Origin: Riptortus pedestris
Taxonomy: Eukaryota > Arthropoda > Insecta > Hemiptera > Alydidae
Length of the DNA: 64,000 nt
Assembly (NCBI GenBank): GCA_019009955.1
Contig: CM032231.1
Coordinates: 40,206,001-40,270,000, forward strand
Direction of reading: 5' to 3'
Shown: in pieces, positions 1-10,765 of the stretch
Position numbering within the stretch: the stretch's first letter is position 1
How the letters are laid out: each line of letters starts with the position of its first letter
The notes under the pieces: generated by a model
What the model saw: only the letters and a program-made list of their open reading frames with translations
Told to the model about the DNA's origin: nothing
Databases searched by the model: none
Position numbers and translations under genes: made by a program

Positions 1-650
1 ATTAATCCAGGAGAAGTTGTTGTTACAATTCTCAACTTATTAAATTTTCAACAGCTATTTTGTAGATTCGTGCATTATTCTTCTCATTTACTTACCATTT
101 AATAATATAAAAGGAAACGAGATAAATATATGAATAAATAAACAAAATTAGTTAAATTGAGACTAAGATAATGGGTCCAACCTGAAGTCATAGATACTTT
201 GTCTGTCACCAGAACTGAAACAGAAAAGTATTATTAGATTGGATAGAACAGCTGGCCTTCATTCTCTGCTGAAATACCCTTAATAAGCCTTAAGAAGAGC
301 AAAACTAGCCATAGGTTAGTACAAAATACTATATCACGGTCAATACCAGAAGACCTCCATAAAGAAATATGTATTCATATCAATATTGATGGAACTCTTG
401 CTTTCTCTGGTACGCTTATGGCACGGCCATTTTTAGATAACTCATGATTAGGACGGGACCATTGTCTTGCAGGGCATATAATACGACGTTGAAAATCAAA
501 CATTTATTTACCGACCGCAGAACAAGAACAACAAACATGCAGAACATGACCAAAGACACACACATGGAATGGTGTTAAATATTAAGAAATTATTAACTTG
601 ACTAATGAAATAGAAACGTTCGAAAAAACACAAATCTCAGTTTCTACTAG
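1..650. other. AT-rich intergenic DNA, no feature recognised
   Basis: I see no coding frame, RNA gene or recognisable repeat here. Base composition matches the AT-rich background. Confidence 0.5.
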
Positions 651-652
651 AG

Positions 653-1152
653 AAAAAGTCCATCACCCAGCGGCTGCGTTAATCAAGCAGATTTCCCACT
701 TGCGTCACGTAAATGCATTTACCTGAAAACGTAAAAGCTAAATGAGAAGAATATATGATATTTAGGCTTCAATTAAAGTGTTTCAGAATATAACAGCTTA
801 TAGTTAATACGGGATTAGTAGGAGTGAGAGTTTACTGATGGCCGAAAACTAAAAAAAATGCAAATGTCTCGGTTAATATTAAGATAGTGAAAAAAAACGT
901 GCATAACAATATTTATAGAACATTGCATTTTCAATAAGATTGGTCTTATAGGCATTTTCGATACTAAGCATAATAACGGAGATATTATGAATTTTCGAAA
1001 TTCCTTCCTCTAAACCCCCCCCCCCTCCCTCCCCACGTCCGATTTCAGCCATTAACGAACTTGATCTTTATTTTTGCATAAAACTTTTAAATATCAAGTT
1101 TGGTGACGATCAAACAAAAATCACGACAGCTTGAGCGTCAACAGACAAATAT

Positions 1153-1248
<96 letters not shown>

Positions 1249-1372
1249 CTTTGACCATACCTCAAGTTCGTCATCTCCGAGGTAGGATCGATGTAAGGAA
1301 ATGTCAATGAATTTGAGAAAATATTTCGAAAATGCGCGACCTCAGTAACTGATTTCCCTTAAGGGAAATCTG
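653..1372 (-). mobile_element. HLE (Helentron-like non-autonomous element), near-complete
   Basis: The copy runs from a degenerate hairpin end (AAAAGTCCATCACCCAGCGGCTGCG) to the palindrome end (GATTTCCCTTAAGGGAAATC near 1350-1370). It shares the ATTAACCGAGATATTTGCAT-type block, the C-run block near 1013-1035, and the block preceding the microsatellite with other copies in this window. Its core has grown into a CT tract followed by a TA tract. It encodes no protein; the two open frames crossing the core are microsatellite translations. Helentron affinity is inferred from structure only. Confidence 0.75.
1159..1247. repeat. (CT)n-(TA)n compound microsatellite in HLE core
   Basis: About 38 bases of CT are followed by about 50 bases of TA, exactly where other HLE copies have a pure TA tract. 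Confidence 0.95.
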
Positions 1373-3059
1373 ATAATAACCATTTCTGCAAGCATTATTT
1401 TTTATTTAAAAGTTTCATTTTTATAGTTACATATTGCATAATGCTGCTCTCCCAGTATGTGAGATACTACGTTGAGTTTAGTTTGACTATTATGCATCGT
1501 GCAGTCCAGCTTATAAAACTCTTGTGATTAAGGATTAAGGTTTTATCCAAACATAAATCATAATGAACCTTAGAAAACAACCCCTCTATGGTTACAAGTT
1601 ATTCGCCAGAACTACAAACATAATTAATATAAATTTAAAAATACTTCTCATTTAGGGAATAAAAAACCTCATAAAATTTAATAAAAAGTCAAATAAAATA
1701 TATTGAGACATCACCGCTAGACATTTTTCTCCATTTCTGGAATAGTACCACAACTCTTTTAGTAAGATAATAAATGTTTAGCCTTCCTGCTATTAATACA
1801 AAACCTTCCTGCCATTAATACAAAGAACACAAAATGCTCTCAGTTCTTCATACTTAGGTCATTTGTGAATGACTGTCGAGTTTTGTACTTAGTCGTCTGG
1901 CGTTCAATTCCATTATTTTGTTCATTCCCTTATAATCCAAACTTGGTCCAAGTCTTTTAAGATGTCGACCAGTCCTTTTGCCGATAGTGTAGTTGGATTA
2001 CTTATCCACGAGCGGGTTTTTCTTCCCCATACCTGCTTCTTATCTATGGATACTATTTAGCATTTGGTTGTCAAGTACGGCGTGTCTCCTGAATAATGGG
2101 AAAATCTTGTGGGTATTACTAAGTCCCGGAATGAGTTCCATTGACGAAATTTTAAACATCATGTTTTACTTTCATTGGAAACCATGACTTTACGTTTTTT
2201 TCTTCGGTTCTTTCTTTCTCAACGCATTTTTTTCTTTTTATCTCGGAAGTCATTAGTTTTCTTTTTCGCCGACTCAATCTCAACAATGACTTAAATATCG
2301 TTGAACGTCTGGGTCATTTTTCTCTCCCACACTCTCGTCGATGAAATGTGTGGCGGAGTCAAGCTACGCAAACGGGACAGTCATCGTGACCTTAGCGTTC
2401 CTGGGGTTCTTCGGTCTCCAAGAATGAAGAGAAATACACCTCTTCGAAATAGATATCTCCCTCAACTACTATCTGAATATTAGTGGGCCATGTACGATTA
2501 CATGCTACAGATGGTCCTAACATTCCATTTTACCCTAATGAAAGGAACAACTCAAAAACATTTATACTAGAATTTTACATTCCACATAAAATCGCCGAGT
2601 GGCTTTACAGGAGGAACCAGCGTCAATACAGTGCCAAATTTGAATTCATAGTCATCGAGGTAACGAAATGTGTTCTAGGGTTAATTTACACTAAAAAAAA
2701 GGAAAGAAAAAAGTTGCCATCCTTCTTTATGAAAAATATTTATGTTCCGATTACAAAAACGTCCGTCACGCAGAGGCTAACAATGTTTCGATTTGTACAA
2801 ACTGGGCGGACAAAGTAATTTTTCAGTATTTTTACATTTGTTTCACCGAAATGAGTAATGAAGTTATTAAAGAAAATGTTCTAATAAATTGGAAATTGAA
2901 TAAAACAGGATAAGTACAAAAAATAAAAGAAAAAATGTTAATGCAAAAGACAATTTTCGTGGTTTGTTACTAAGTAAATAAAAATACACAGTTATTATAT
3001 TTTATTTATGTATTGGAACTTTGAAGCTGCGACGACGTTGCTCAAAAAAGAAAACAAAA
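1373..3059. other. Intergenic stretch with unassigned open frames
   Basis: No known repeat or gene is recognised. Open frames at 2301-2483 (60 codons) and 2483-2818 (111 codons, plus strand) are adjacent, and the second begins at the last base of the first. The 111-residue frame has no motif I recognise and ends in a lysine-rich low-complexity part. In DNA this AT-rich such a frame can occur by chance, so I do not call a gene. Confidence 0.4.
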
Positions 3060-3290
3060 TTAATTTAAACGAAAATAAAACCATTAAGCAGAAATAAAAT
3101 ACAAATAGAAATGGAACACAAAACAGAAATAGAAAACAGAAAAAAAAATCAGAAATGGAACAGAAAAACAGAAATGAAACAAAAAACAGAAATAAAACAT
3201 GAAAACAAAATTCAAAACAAAAACAGAAATGGAACACTCACAAAAACAATGAAACATAAAACAGAAATGGACACACAAAAAAAATATTAT
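3060..3290. repeat. Degenerate A-rich minisatellite (ACAGAAATGGAA-like units)
   Basis: Variants of a roughly 12-18-base unit (ACAGAAATGGAACA, ACAGAAATAAAAC) recur across about 200 bases. Both strands are spuriously open here because the unit lacks stops in some frames; the lysine/asparagine and phenylalanine-rich translations are low complexity. Confidence 0.7.
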
Positions 3291-3870
3291 ATGGATGCAA
3301 ATAAAAACTTAATTGTACAAAGAAATCATGTAGTATAAAATAATAATAATAATATGAAATTATTAAAACGGGACTGTATTAGATAGGCCTTTTTTACTTT
3401 GGAGCAGACTTGAGAGAGACACAGCAGGCTTGAGGTCGAGGCTCTTCAGTCGGAACTACATATAATGAACGTTAAGACCTCTGTGCATTTACGGACCTAC
3501 ATTTTCTCTGGCCACTTCTCTGAGGCGATTGGTCTGTTGTTCAGATTTTATGATCAACATGGAAAGTATGCCTGTATTCGTGGCATTACGTGAATGCTTT
3601 TTTTTGTGCTCCTGGAACCTGCGACAATCTTTGTACCTTTGCTACCTGATTGGAAGTGTTGCAGATTTGATTACATATGTCCTATAAATAAGGATTTTAT
3701 GTGCTGTGGCATTCATATAGTACAACGAATACAGGCAAAGATAAAGTTCTCTGTTCAAATTCCACTGTATTTATTTCTCGATAATACATCAAATGTGTTG
3801 ATAAGCTGAACATCGAATCCTGCGATTTGTGGAGTTAATGCGAATAACTAGGAGATACCGGGATAACATA
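3291..3870. other. Intergenic DNA, no feature recognised
   Basis: A 71-codon frame at 3594-3809 shows no recognisable domain. Nothing else is supported. Confidence 0.4.
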
Positions 3871-3879
3871 TAAGTAACA

Positions 3880-3995
3880 TCATTTATAGGAAATTAAGTT
3901 TTCAATAAGATTACTTATATAAAATTTATCGATAAGACGAATAATAACGGAGATAGTTTAAATTTTCGAAATTCCTCTCCTCTAACCCCCCTTCT
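3880..3995 (-). mobile_element. HLE internal fragment
   Basis: The text matches the HLE internal block: TTTCAATAAGATT, then GATAAGACGAATAATAACGG, then TTTCGAAATTCC and a C-run. Both ends are missing. Confidence 0.6.
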
Positions 3996-4297
3996 CTTCC
4001 CGTTGGCTTGTTTTATAGTGAATAGCCTCTGAACTTGGGAGAGTTATTTGTGCCTAGGTGGTCAAGATTCTATTTTCATTTTCCTTCTTGTTGTTCAATA
4101 GTCCCTTTCTTCAGTTAAACCATCCACTTCTCAGCCCTCCGTCATCCCCGCTTGTGTTGGATCTCTCCTAGTTTTCTTTATTCTGTGACAGATAACAAAA
4201 AAACACAGCAGTATTTGGTTATAATCAATTTGATATATAAATACTTAACTCACTGCCTTGTTTGTCCATATGGTGAAGTCCTATATTATTATATTTC

Positions 4298-4531
4298 TTA
4301 GTTTAAACCAGGAATTACTAAAAATTTTAAGAGTTTTTTTATAGAGCTGCTATCATCCCCTAGTATTTCGGATAGTATTTCTGACATACCAAGGGACTTT
4401 CTGATATCCTCATACCTTCTACACTCAGCAAGTATGTATGGAACTGTCAGTTCTACTCCACAAGCAGTGCAGGTTGGAGGTTCTTCCCTTTTCATCAGGT
4501 GAAGGTGTGTTAGCCTTGTGTGATCTTTAAT
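4298..4531 (-). pseudogene. Non-LTR retrotransposon, C-terminal end of pol (RNase H tail plus CCHC-like motif)
   Basis: On the minus strand the frame opens within the RNase H tail (DHTRLTHLHLM), continues through PPTCTACGVELTV and ILAEC, and ends at a stop after LKFLVIPGLN. In LINE families with a C-terminal RNase H, this Cys-x2-Cys...His/Cys ending closes ORF2. Here the usual His of the HIL motif reads as Tyr (PYILAEC). Everything upstream is gone: at about 4531 the sequence passes directly into HLE sequence at a shared GATC, so the HLE or a rearrangement cut it. Non-functional relic. Confidence 0.85.
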
Positions 4532-4605
4532 TTTAACATAAAACGTTTAAATATCGAGTTTGTTACCGATCAAACAAACATTGAGACCTCCACATCGGCA
4601 ACCGA

Positions 4606-4671
<66 letters not shown>

Positions 4672-4718
4672 ATCTCTCATTCTCTCTCTCTCTATATTTA
4701 TCTCTCTCTCTATCTCTC

Positions 4719-4777
<59 letters not shown>

Positions 4778-4812
4778 ATCTCTCTCTCTCTCTCTCTATC
4801 TATCTCTCTTTC

Positions 4813-4899
<87 letters not shown>

Positions 4900-4915
4900 A
4901 TATATAATATGAGCC
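4530..4915 (-). mobile_element. HLE fragment with very long CT/TA core
   Basis: It starts in the HLE block TAAAACGTTTAAATATCGAG, passes the GATCAAACAAA motif, and enters a CT tract interrupted by TATC, TTTC and CACT variants (about 4613-4842), then a TA tract (to about 4905). The region beyond the microsatellite is not recognisable HLE, so the palindrome end is lost. Confidence 0.7.
4613..4905. repeat. (CT)n-(TA)n microsatellite, about 290 bp
   Basis: Long CT tract with point variants followed by TA. Two overlapping plus-strand frames of 115 and 130 codons (SLSLSLS...YIYIYI) are translations of this tract and are not genes. Confidence 0.95.
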
Positions 4916-5368
4916 AGAAATTCCGTTTTACTCCCATTAAACAGTAAATATATCCCTTTTAATGATCGTTTCAGTTGTAAGTATGATAAGTGAAATGAGT
5001 AGTAGTGAAGGTGAACGCGACGGAAATGAATGGGGCCTGTCCGAAGTTATTAATATCCACATTAACATACATTATGACTGTAATAACAAACACATATGAC
5101 GGAAGGCCTTGAGAGCGAACCAATAGACTAAATTAATGAACTCAAATCGGCAACTATTGCTGTGTGAACTCTGTATCAATAGGTGTTGAACTCATCCTCA
5201 ATTCTATTCCCCTCTGCATATTAATGCTTCCAATTCGAGCCAAGGAAAATAATGATTTTTTTTTTTTCAACAGACCCTTTACCAATCTCAGAAATAGTGC
5301 AATTTCAAGTATCACGTTATTCATTTTATGGGTAAATTACGCAGCATAGTTTTATGAATCATTATACT
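4916..5368. other. Intergenic DNA, no feature recognised
   Basis: Nothing supportable beyond AT-rich background. Confidence 0.4.
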
Positions 5369-5369
5369 A

Positions 5370-5700
5370 CTTGAGGGAAATCAGCTATTGAAATTGTACT
5401 CATTCGAGTACTGATTTTCGATAAATTTCTAAAAATGTCCTGATTTAAATCATATATAAATTTGTCTGTTAACGTTCTAGCAGTCGTTACCTATTTTTGT
5501 TTGATCGTTACCAAAATCGACATTTAATCCTTTTATATAAAAATAAAGATCCTGTTCATTAAAGGTTAAAATCGGACCAGAGGAAGGGGGAATTTCGGAA
5601 ATTTGAAATATCTCCGTCGCTTTAAGTCGGGCAGAAAATTGTACATAACCAATATTTTTGCAAATTAGCATATAAATGTTGTTATATACATATATTCTCT
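5370..5700 (+). mobile_element. HLE, truncated on the right
   Basis: Begins with a worn palindrome end (GAGGGAAATCAGCTATTG), has a very short TATATAA core, then TTTGTCTGTTAACG and the G-run block, and stops at the block ending ATACATATATTCTCTG, where a SINE begins. Confidence 0.7.
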
Positions 5701-5955
5701 GGGGGCTCTGGTTGGCTGTGCGAGTTAGGGTGTTGGTCCTAATCTGGCGTGCTAGACCTAGAGTGGCGGGTTCCCAGGGGGTTGGGGAGGGGATCCCGTC
5801 CTGGGCTGTAGAAAATTATTTAGTTACGGACTCATTAAAAAAAACTCCTTGGGCCCACCCTGGCTAGAAAAGAGTGGTAACCTGTAGATAACCCGTCCCG
5901 ATTAGCCATAGTAGCATAAAGTGGACGCAAATTATAATAAACAAACAAACAAAAC
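5701..5955 (+). mobile_element. tRNA-derived SINE
   Basis: The head resembles a tRNA with promoter-like boxes (GGTTGGCTGTGCGAGTTAGGG and a weakened GTTC box). The body contains CCACCCTGGCTAGAAAAG, GGTAACCTGTAGATAACCCG and AAAGTGGACG, followed by an ATAA-type tail. Eleven or more copies of this body occur in the window. Non-coding; it would depend on a LINE for movement. Confidence 0.8.
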
Positions 5956-5956
5956 A

Positions 5957-6100
5957 GACCATTCGAATGCCATCAAAATTGAAAATCCTGCCTGTCTGAG
6001 TGACCTCACGTTTGTTACTCAATCAATCTAAAACGGCTCAGAAGATCTCTATGGACTTTTATATTTGTGTGTCAATTATCCCAAGGTACAATTCGAATTT
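5957..6100 (+). repeat. RepB, 145-bp repeat, copy 1
   Basis: Shares about 140 bases with 11108-11254 and 12250-12395. The unit begins near CATTCGAATG and ends in CAATTCGAATTT, so each boundary carries the self-complementary ATTCGAAT. It is flanked on both sides by SINE-tail text (AGCCATAGTAGCATAAAG at about 5905 and again at 6101). Confidence 0.75.
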
Positions 6101-6142
6101 AGCCATAGTAGCATAAAGCGGACGTAAATAATAATAAAGAAA
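6101..6142 (+). mobile_element. Second SINE tail fragment
   Basis: Repeats AGCCATAGTAGCATAAAGNGGACGNAAA from the SINE tail 190 bases upstream, ending in ATAATAATAAAG. Confidence 0.65.
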
Positions 6143-6344
6143 CAGAGTTTTTAGTCTTCATCCTTAAGTAAAGTCTGACTCCTCTCATATTGAAAATATA
6201 CTGCTATATCACGAATAAATACCAAATATTGTTTACATGAGTCATTTATTAAGCGAGAAACATGCAAATTCATTGTGTGGTGACGTAGTCAATTGCAATT
6301 TACGTGTTTGCCTCGAAAATGTTCATTTACTTTATACTATACTC

Positions 6345-6738
6345 GATATTTAACCATTTCATACACCTCTTGTGTTCGTAATCATTAAAGCTTGAAATCG
6401 AGCCTATAAGAAGGGGGTTTAGAGGGGGAGGGGATTCGATAATTCAAACTATCTCCATTATAATGAGTCGGAACATAAAATATTATAGAACCAATCTCGT
6501 TAAACTATTGGTGGTCTAGAATGGGCGTTCTACGCATTTTTCTTAACTCTAGCATTAAGAGAGTTATACGTACTTTCTTCTTTTCAGTCGTCTTTTCTAC
6601 TCATTTTTAACATAGTTACAGAGTCACATAGTTACATAGATTAGAAAGAATGTGGTGAGATGGTTTCACTAGCATGTAATATCAGAACGTCAGAAATCTG
6701 TTTAGTTTTCGCAACCCCTGCGTGACTAACATTTTTAT
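6345..6738 (+). mobile_element. HLE right half, degenerate
   Basis: The G-run block (GGGGGTTTAGAGGGGGAG) and AATATTATAGAACCAATCTC lie at 6410-6505. A hairpin end (CGCAACCCCTGCGTGACTAAC) lies at about 6710-6735. The AGATGGT...TAATATCAGAA subterminal variant matches the copy ending at 41122. Confidence 0.6.
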
Positions 6739-6923
6739 ATAAAGTATAATGTATTTTTTAATTTTTAATATAATGATTTGAAAAAATTGAATCATGTTTT
6801 TGTACAATATGTAGTAACTGATTTATTAAGCCGTATTTTATATTAATTATTTGATATTTAATAACTAATAATTTAATTATAATTTATACAATATGTATTA
6901 AATAATTAAGTTATGTTAAATAA

Positions 6924-7158
6924 GGCTCAGGTTAGCCATGCGAGTTTAAGCGTTGACCTTTATCTCACATGGCAAACCTAGAGTGGCGAGTTCGAGTTCC
7001 TCGCCTGGGCAAAGGAAATTATTTTTGGTGACGGAATTCATTAAATAACATCCTAAAATCCCAACCCTGGCTAGAAAAGGGTGGTAACCTGTAGATAACC
7101 CGCCCCAATCAGCCTGAGTTGCAAAAAGTGGACGTTAATAAATAATAATAATAATAAT
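6924..7158 (+). mobile_element. tRNA-derived SINE, full length
   Basis: Complete copy: tRNA-like head with the A-box-like TTAGCCATGCGAGTTTAAGCG, anticodon-arm-like TCTCACATGGCAAACC and B-box-like GAGTTCGAGTTC. The conserved body and a tail TTAATAAATAATAATAATAA follow. The extra CTC in the T-loop region is a private change. Confidence 0.85.
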
Positions 7159-7159
7159 G

Positions 7160-7850
7160 TTAAATGTTTTTCATCATATGGCGTTATGATTTTCAACCAC
7201 GTTCCTGCTTTCAGCTTCTGCTTCTAGTAGCAAGGCTACCCTACGGAGCTTGATTGAAAACCATATGTATTATTATATAAATTTACAATATAATATTTTT
7301 TTTAAGAAATCTAAATAAATAAAAATTGTTTTAATTATTAAGGACTTGATCAGAGTGCCAGTGTTCTATTAAAATGACTAAACACAGTTTTCTCTTGGAT
7401 GCCCACGCTCACTAAAAATACAAATGCGCCAATAGTTGAAGAGGTTAATTGCCTGCATTAATTTGGCCTAAAGTAGGATACCCCTAATAACTGTGAACCC
7501 CAGTCATGCCAGTGGAATGCGCCATATTACTATTTTAAATACTATTCTTATTAATGAAAGAAGTTTGAACTGCCTGTGACTAGAACCCATGGTTATAACT
7601 GGTCTAAGGTCTGCTAATTCAGAGTTGGCAGAAAGGGCGAGACTTTCAAGTTTCCCTCACGCCAGGATCGATCCACTGATGTACATTTTAATGACAATCT
7701 TTATTTATGCTTTGGTAATAGCCTAATGTAATCAAAACGTGAAAAGAAAGCTGAATGTGAAGTCATAAGAAAAGGCTATAACTGGAAGAAAATACAAATT
7801 ATTTATTTAGTTCACTTTTGATTAAGAGTAACATTATAGAATACTAGGCT
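7160..7850. other. Intergenic DNA, no feature recognised
   Basis: AT-rich, with stops in all frames. No repeat matched by eye. Confidence 0.4.
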
Positions 7851-7854
7851 CAGC

Positions 7855-8035
7855 ACATAACATTATCAATAAGATTGGTTTTATCATTTGCAATCCGGGG
7901 TAGAAGAGCAGAGAAATTTATGATTTTTCATTTGTCCCACTTTTAAACCTCTGCCCCTACTAGATCTCTGGCTTGATATGAAACATTTAACTATCACTTG
8001 TGGTAGCGACGAAACAATAATTGGCAAAACTGAAG
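7855..8035 (-). mobile_element. Degenerate HLE internal fragment
   Basis: Weak but ordered similarity to the HLE internal blocks: ACATTATCAATAAGATTGGTTTTAT, a CTGCCCCTACT block and TAACTATCACTTGTGGTAGCGAC-like text. Confidence 0.4.
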
Positions 8036-8232
8036 TGTTTTCACCTACACTGATTTTATTTCCGTCTTCTAATTAGGTATGGAGCAAATAAAGGATTATT
8101 ATTACATATTATTATTAGGTATGACCAGTGGACATTTGAAGAATTCCTTTATGGAAACCTACTAAAATTTAGTTTGACGATTTAGTCGTCACGCTCTGCG
8201 ATGTCTCTGATATATCGTTCTAGTCAATTATT

Positions 8233-8300
8233 TTATCGTTGGCTTAGATGGAAGAACACTGGCCTTGAGAGCCAGAAAAGTCGGGTTCAAATCACACAAG
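8233..8300 (+). other. tRNA-Ser(UGA)-like sequence, probably a SINE head or tRNA pseudogene
   Basis: GGCTTAGATGGAAGA resembles an A box. CTGGC-CTTGAGA-GCCAG forms a perfect 5-bp anticodon-like stem with a 7-base loop whose middle reads TGA. GGGTTCAAATC resembles a B box. The T stem and acceptor stem do not pair properly, so this is not a functional tRNA gene. It differs from the main SINE head in this window. Confidence 0.45.
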
Positions 8301-9020
8301 TCGCACATTACAATAATACTTCTCTAGTATAAGAACTATTACAATTCAATAGAATTGCAAGTGTAGGCGTTCTATTCCAGTGAACGGGGGGTCGATTTTC
8401 AGAGTTTAAAATCTATGGAGGCCCTCAAGAAAAAAATCTGTGAACACGGAAAATCTGTGAAAATCTATCTACAGCCAGAGTTATGATCTCTCATTTCATC
8501 CGATTACGACACACCCGTGCTTTCTTTCTTTGAAGATAACTAAGTCGCAAATATAACATATAAACGTGCGGTTTGTGTGTGTGCATGTGTATAATGGTAG
8601 AAGGACCGGAGGGGGGGGGACGCTTTAAAGACTGTTTTTTTTTTTGATGGCATAAAATTAATGACATTACAATCATTAACTAACTGTTTGATTAAATGTA
8701 TATCTAAAATATTGAAAACGATAAATTTTATGGCCAGTCCACAGACTGACATCATATAGAGTACATGTCCAATAGTTATTTCATTTTAGTTTTTTACGCT
8801 CTTTAAATCTTTAGTCTTTAGTGCTGACATATGACTTTCATGTTTTAGAATACTAAATTTTCTCTTTAATGCTGAACTTGTTAGTTACAGTTATGTCTCG
8901 AAAAGGGTAATAAAAAGTTCCGAAACGTAGGAAAACAATCCTTTTTGCTGTTTTACCAAGCACTTGATCGAGTACCACATAAAATAATACAACTAAGAAA
9001 TTAAGACATTATAAGATTCC
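8301..9020. other. Intergenic DNA, no feature recognised
   Basis: Contains short G and T runs near 8611-8645. No gene or repeat is supported. Confidence 0.4.
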
Positions 9021-9029
9021 TGGTTACTC

Positions 9030-9580
9030 TCACTGAACAGCAGATGCTACTGAAGTAGTTTATTTTCTCAAATTGAAATATCTAGAGCTTGACTCTCAGA
9101 GATTGAAAAATATATTTTCCCAAACCACATTCACCTCCCAATGTGGCCATTACCTGTGGTGTTCTACATCTGCCAAAAAGAGAGGAACCCCTTTAGTTCC
9201 TTTGACATATACGAAATGCCATACTTGTACTAGCGGCGGAACAAACTGATAATAGTTCTTTGAATATGGTCGCCGACTGAGCATCGTCATATCTGAAAAA
9301 GGGAAAGGACAACGTGAATTTACGACTACGACAATAAAAAGGTATTTATTTTTGGACTACAACGGAAAAGGCCCTTTTAAGTCCACTCTAAGGCGTTCAA
9401 AGGGCTGAATCGCTTTGATGAGATGACCCCGCTGTTTATGAGACGGGAGTTTTACCTCTTTACAAGCTGAGGTAATTTTCCTCATTTCCTCAGAAGAAAT
9501 GATAGCTTTTATTCCAAGCTCAGTACTGAATCTTCCTGAGTGGAAAAGGATATCATGTAGCGGCCGCAATGAATTCATAA
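9030..9580 (-). pseudogene. Ty3/gypsy-type LTR retrotransposon integrase relic
   Basis: The best frame (minus, 9578-9357) contains the end of the zinc-binding region and the start of the catalytic core: a CKEV motif, then RGHLIKAIQPFERLRVDLKG. The core continues in other frames after stops: NKYLFIVV near 9340, KGTKGVPLF near 9190, and a TTGNGHIG motif near 9150 matching the family's PTGNGQ. Multiple frameshifts and stops make it dead. No LTRs or other pol domains are visible nearby. Confidence 0.8.
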
Positions 9581-10497
9581 TACCGTTAATAAAAGATAAA
9601 TATTCAGAAAAGTGAGGCAGCGGGAATAATTGTGCTTATGTTATAAGAGGAAAGTAGAAACCACACACGTTAGATAACATTATTCTTTATTTTACCGTGG
9701 CGTTTCATATTTAAAAAAAAATAATTGTATTCAACGAATTCACGAATACACTAATCTATATCCTTCCAACTTTTCCAAGCCCAGGCAGAGAACGATGAAA
9801 GGAGACAACTGATCGAACTATTGGTAATAATAATGCTATAGGACAATGCATTAAAGTCAACAGTTAAAGAAAAATATCCACCTTTTGATAAAACTAAGGC
9901 AATTCTTAACTACAAATTTACTTCCTGGAACGTATTATCAGCAAATTACAAAATTCTCAATAAGTATCGAAAGTTCTTCGGAACATTTTGGAATCCAGCC
10001 CACAAAGAGTTCAAAAACATTAAGAAATTCTGGGAAATCAAACTCTGCTTATTCAATGCCTAAATATTTTATTCTTGAAAGCAGTACAACAAAAAATGAG
10101 TATAATTCGAAGTCCACGAAACACAGGCCCAAATGATGTAAAACACCAGGTTATTCTTTACAATGGTTTTCTAATATTTTATTTTTATAATTAGTGTAAC
10201 AAAAACTGGTTCAAGTTCAAACGTCAAGAGCACAGGCCCATATGATTGCTGTTAGGGAGTGAATATTATAATGAAAGAGTGTTATATTTATATCTCTTTG
10301 TAATGGTGAGATATAGAATAGGTGTAAACATATGTTTTGTAGATTCACAAGATAAGCTTTTGTTTTTGGCAGTCATAAGATGAATAGTAAAGAGACACAT
10401 ACTAATTAAACATTCTAAACCGTTTTTTTGTCCTTAATTTCAAAACACCAGGTTATATGCAAATAACTTTCCGTTCGGATGTTATTAATATTGACTA
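9581..10497. other. Intergenic DNA, no feature recognised
   Basis: An 83-codon plus-strand frame (9885-10136) is serine/threonine/lysine rich without a motif. The phrase GTCCACGAAACACAGGCCCA (10112) recurs loosely at 10220-10242 (CAAGAGCACAGGCCCATATGA), suggesting a small local duplication. Confidence 0.4.
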
Positions 10498-10622
10498 TCA
10501 TTAAATAACGTCCTAAAATCCCACCCTGGCTAGAAAAGGGTGGTAACCTGTAGATAACCCGTCCCGATTAGCCTAAGTTGCAAAAAAAGGAAGTTAATAA
10601 ATAAATAAATAATAAAAAATAA
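10498..10622 (+). mobile_element. SINE 3' body and tail, 5' truncated
   Basis: Starts inside the body (TCATTAAATAACG), keeps CCACCCTGGCTAGAAAAGGG and GGTAACCTGTAGATAACCCG, and ends in an AATA-type tail. The tRNA head is absent, as expected for incomplete reverse transcription. Confidence 0.8.
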
Positions 10623-10629
10623 TATTGAC

Positions 10630-10765
10630 TGTAAGATTTCTCACCATTGATGTCGCTATTCACGGTGGCGTTGCGTTCTTTTACCAGTATGTAGATTTAT
10701 CTATTGCAAAAATTCACGAGAGAAATCTGCTTAGTTTACGCAACCCCTGCGTGACGGAATTTTTT
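10630..10765 (+). mobile_element. HLE right end
   Basis: ATTCACGGTGGCGTTGCG, GTAGATTTATCTATTG, then AATCTGCTTAGTTTACGCAA and CCCCTGCGTGACGGAATTTT. This is the subfamily seen intact at 47411-48137. The left part is missing. Confidence 0.75.

Noticed and set aside
1013..1035. C-runs and G-runs as G-quadruplex or triplex regulatory sites
   Set aside because: They recur at the same place in nearly all HLE copies, usually as a single run next to GGGTTTAGAGGGG; they are part of the repeat, and no independent regulatory role is supported.
2301..2818. Two abutting plus-strand frames as a bicistronic gene
   Set aside because: Overlap of start and stop is probably coincidence in a eukaryotic AT-rich background; neither frame has a recognisable domain.
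4520..4912. 115- and 130-codon serine/leucine-rich frames
   Set aside because: They are translations of a CT/TA microsatellite; the same pattern appears at 1100-1307, 17599-17829, 26160-26435, 28785-28979, 36336-36588 and 38095-38410.
6924..7158. Functional tRNA gene
   Set aside because: Box-like motifs exist, but arms do not pair into a tRNA and the same head occurs in many copies followed by a SINE body.
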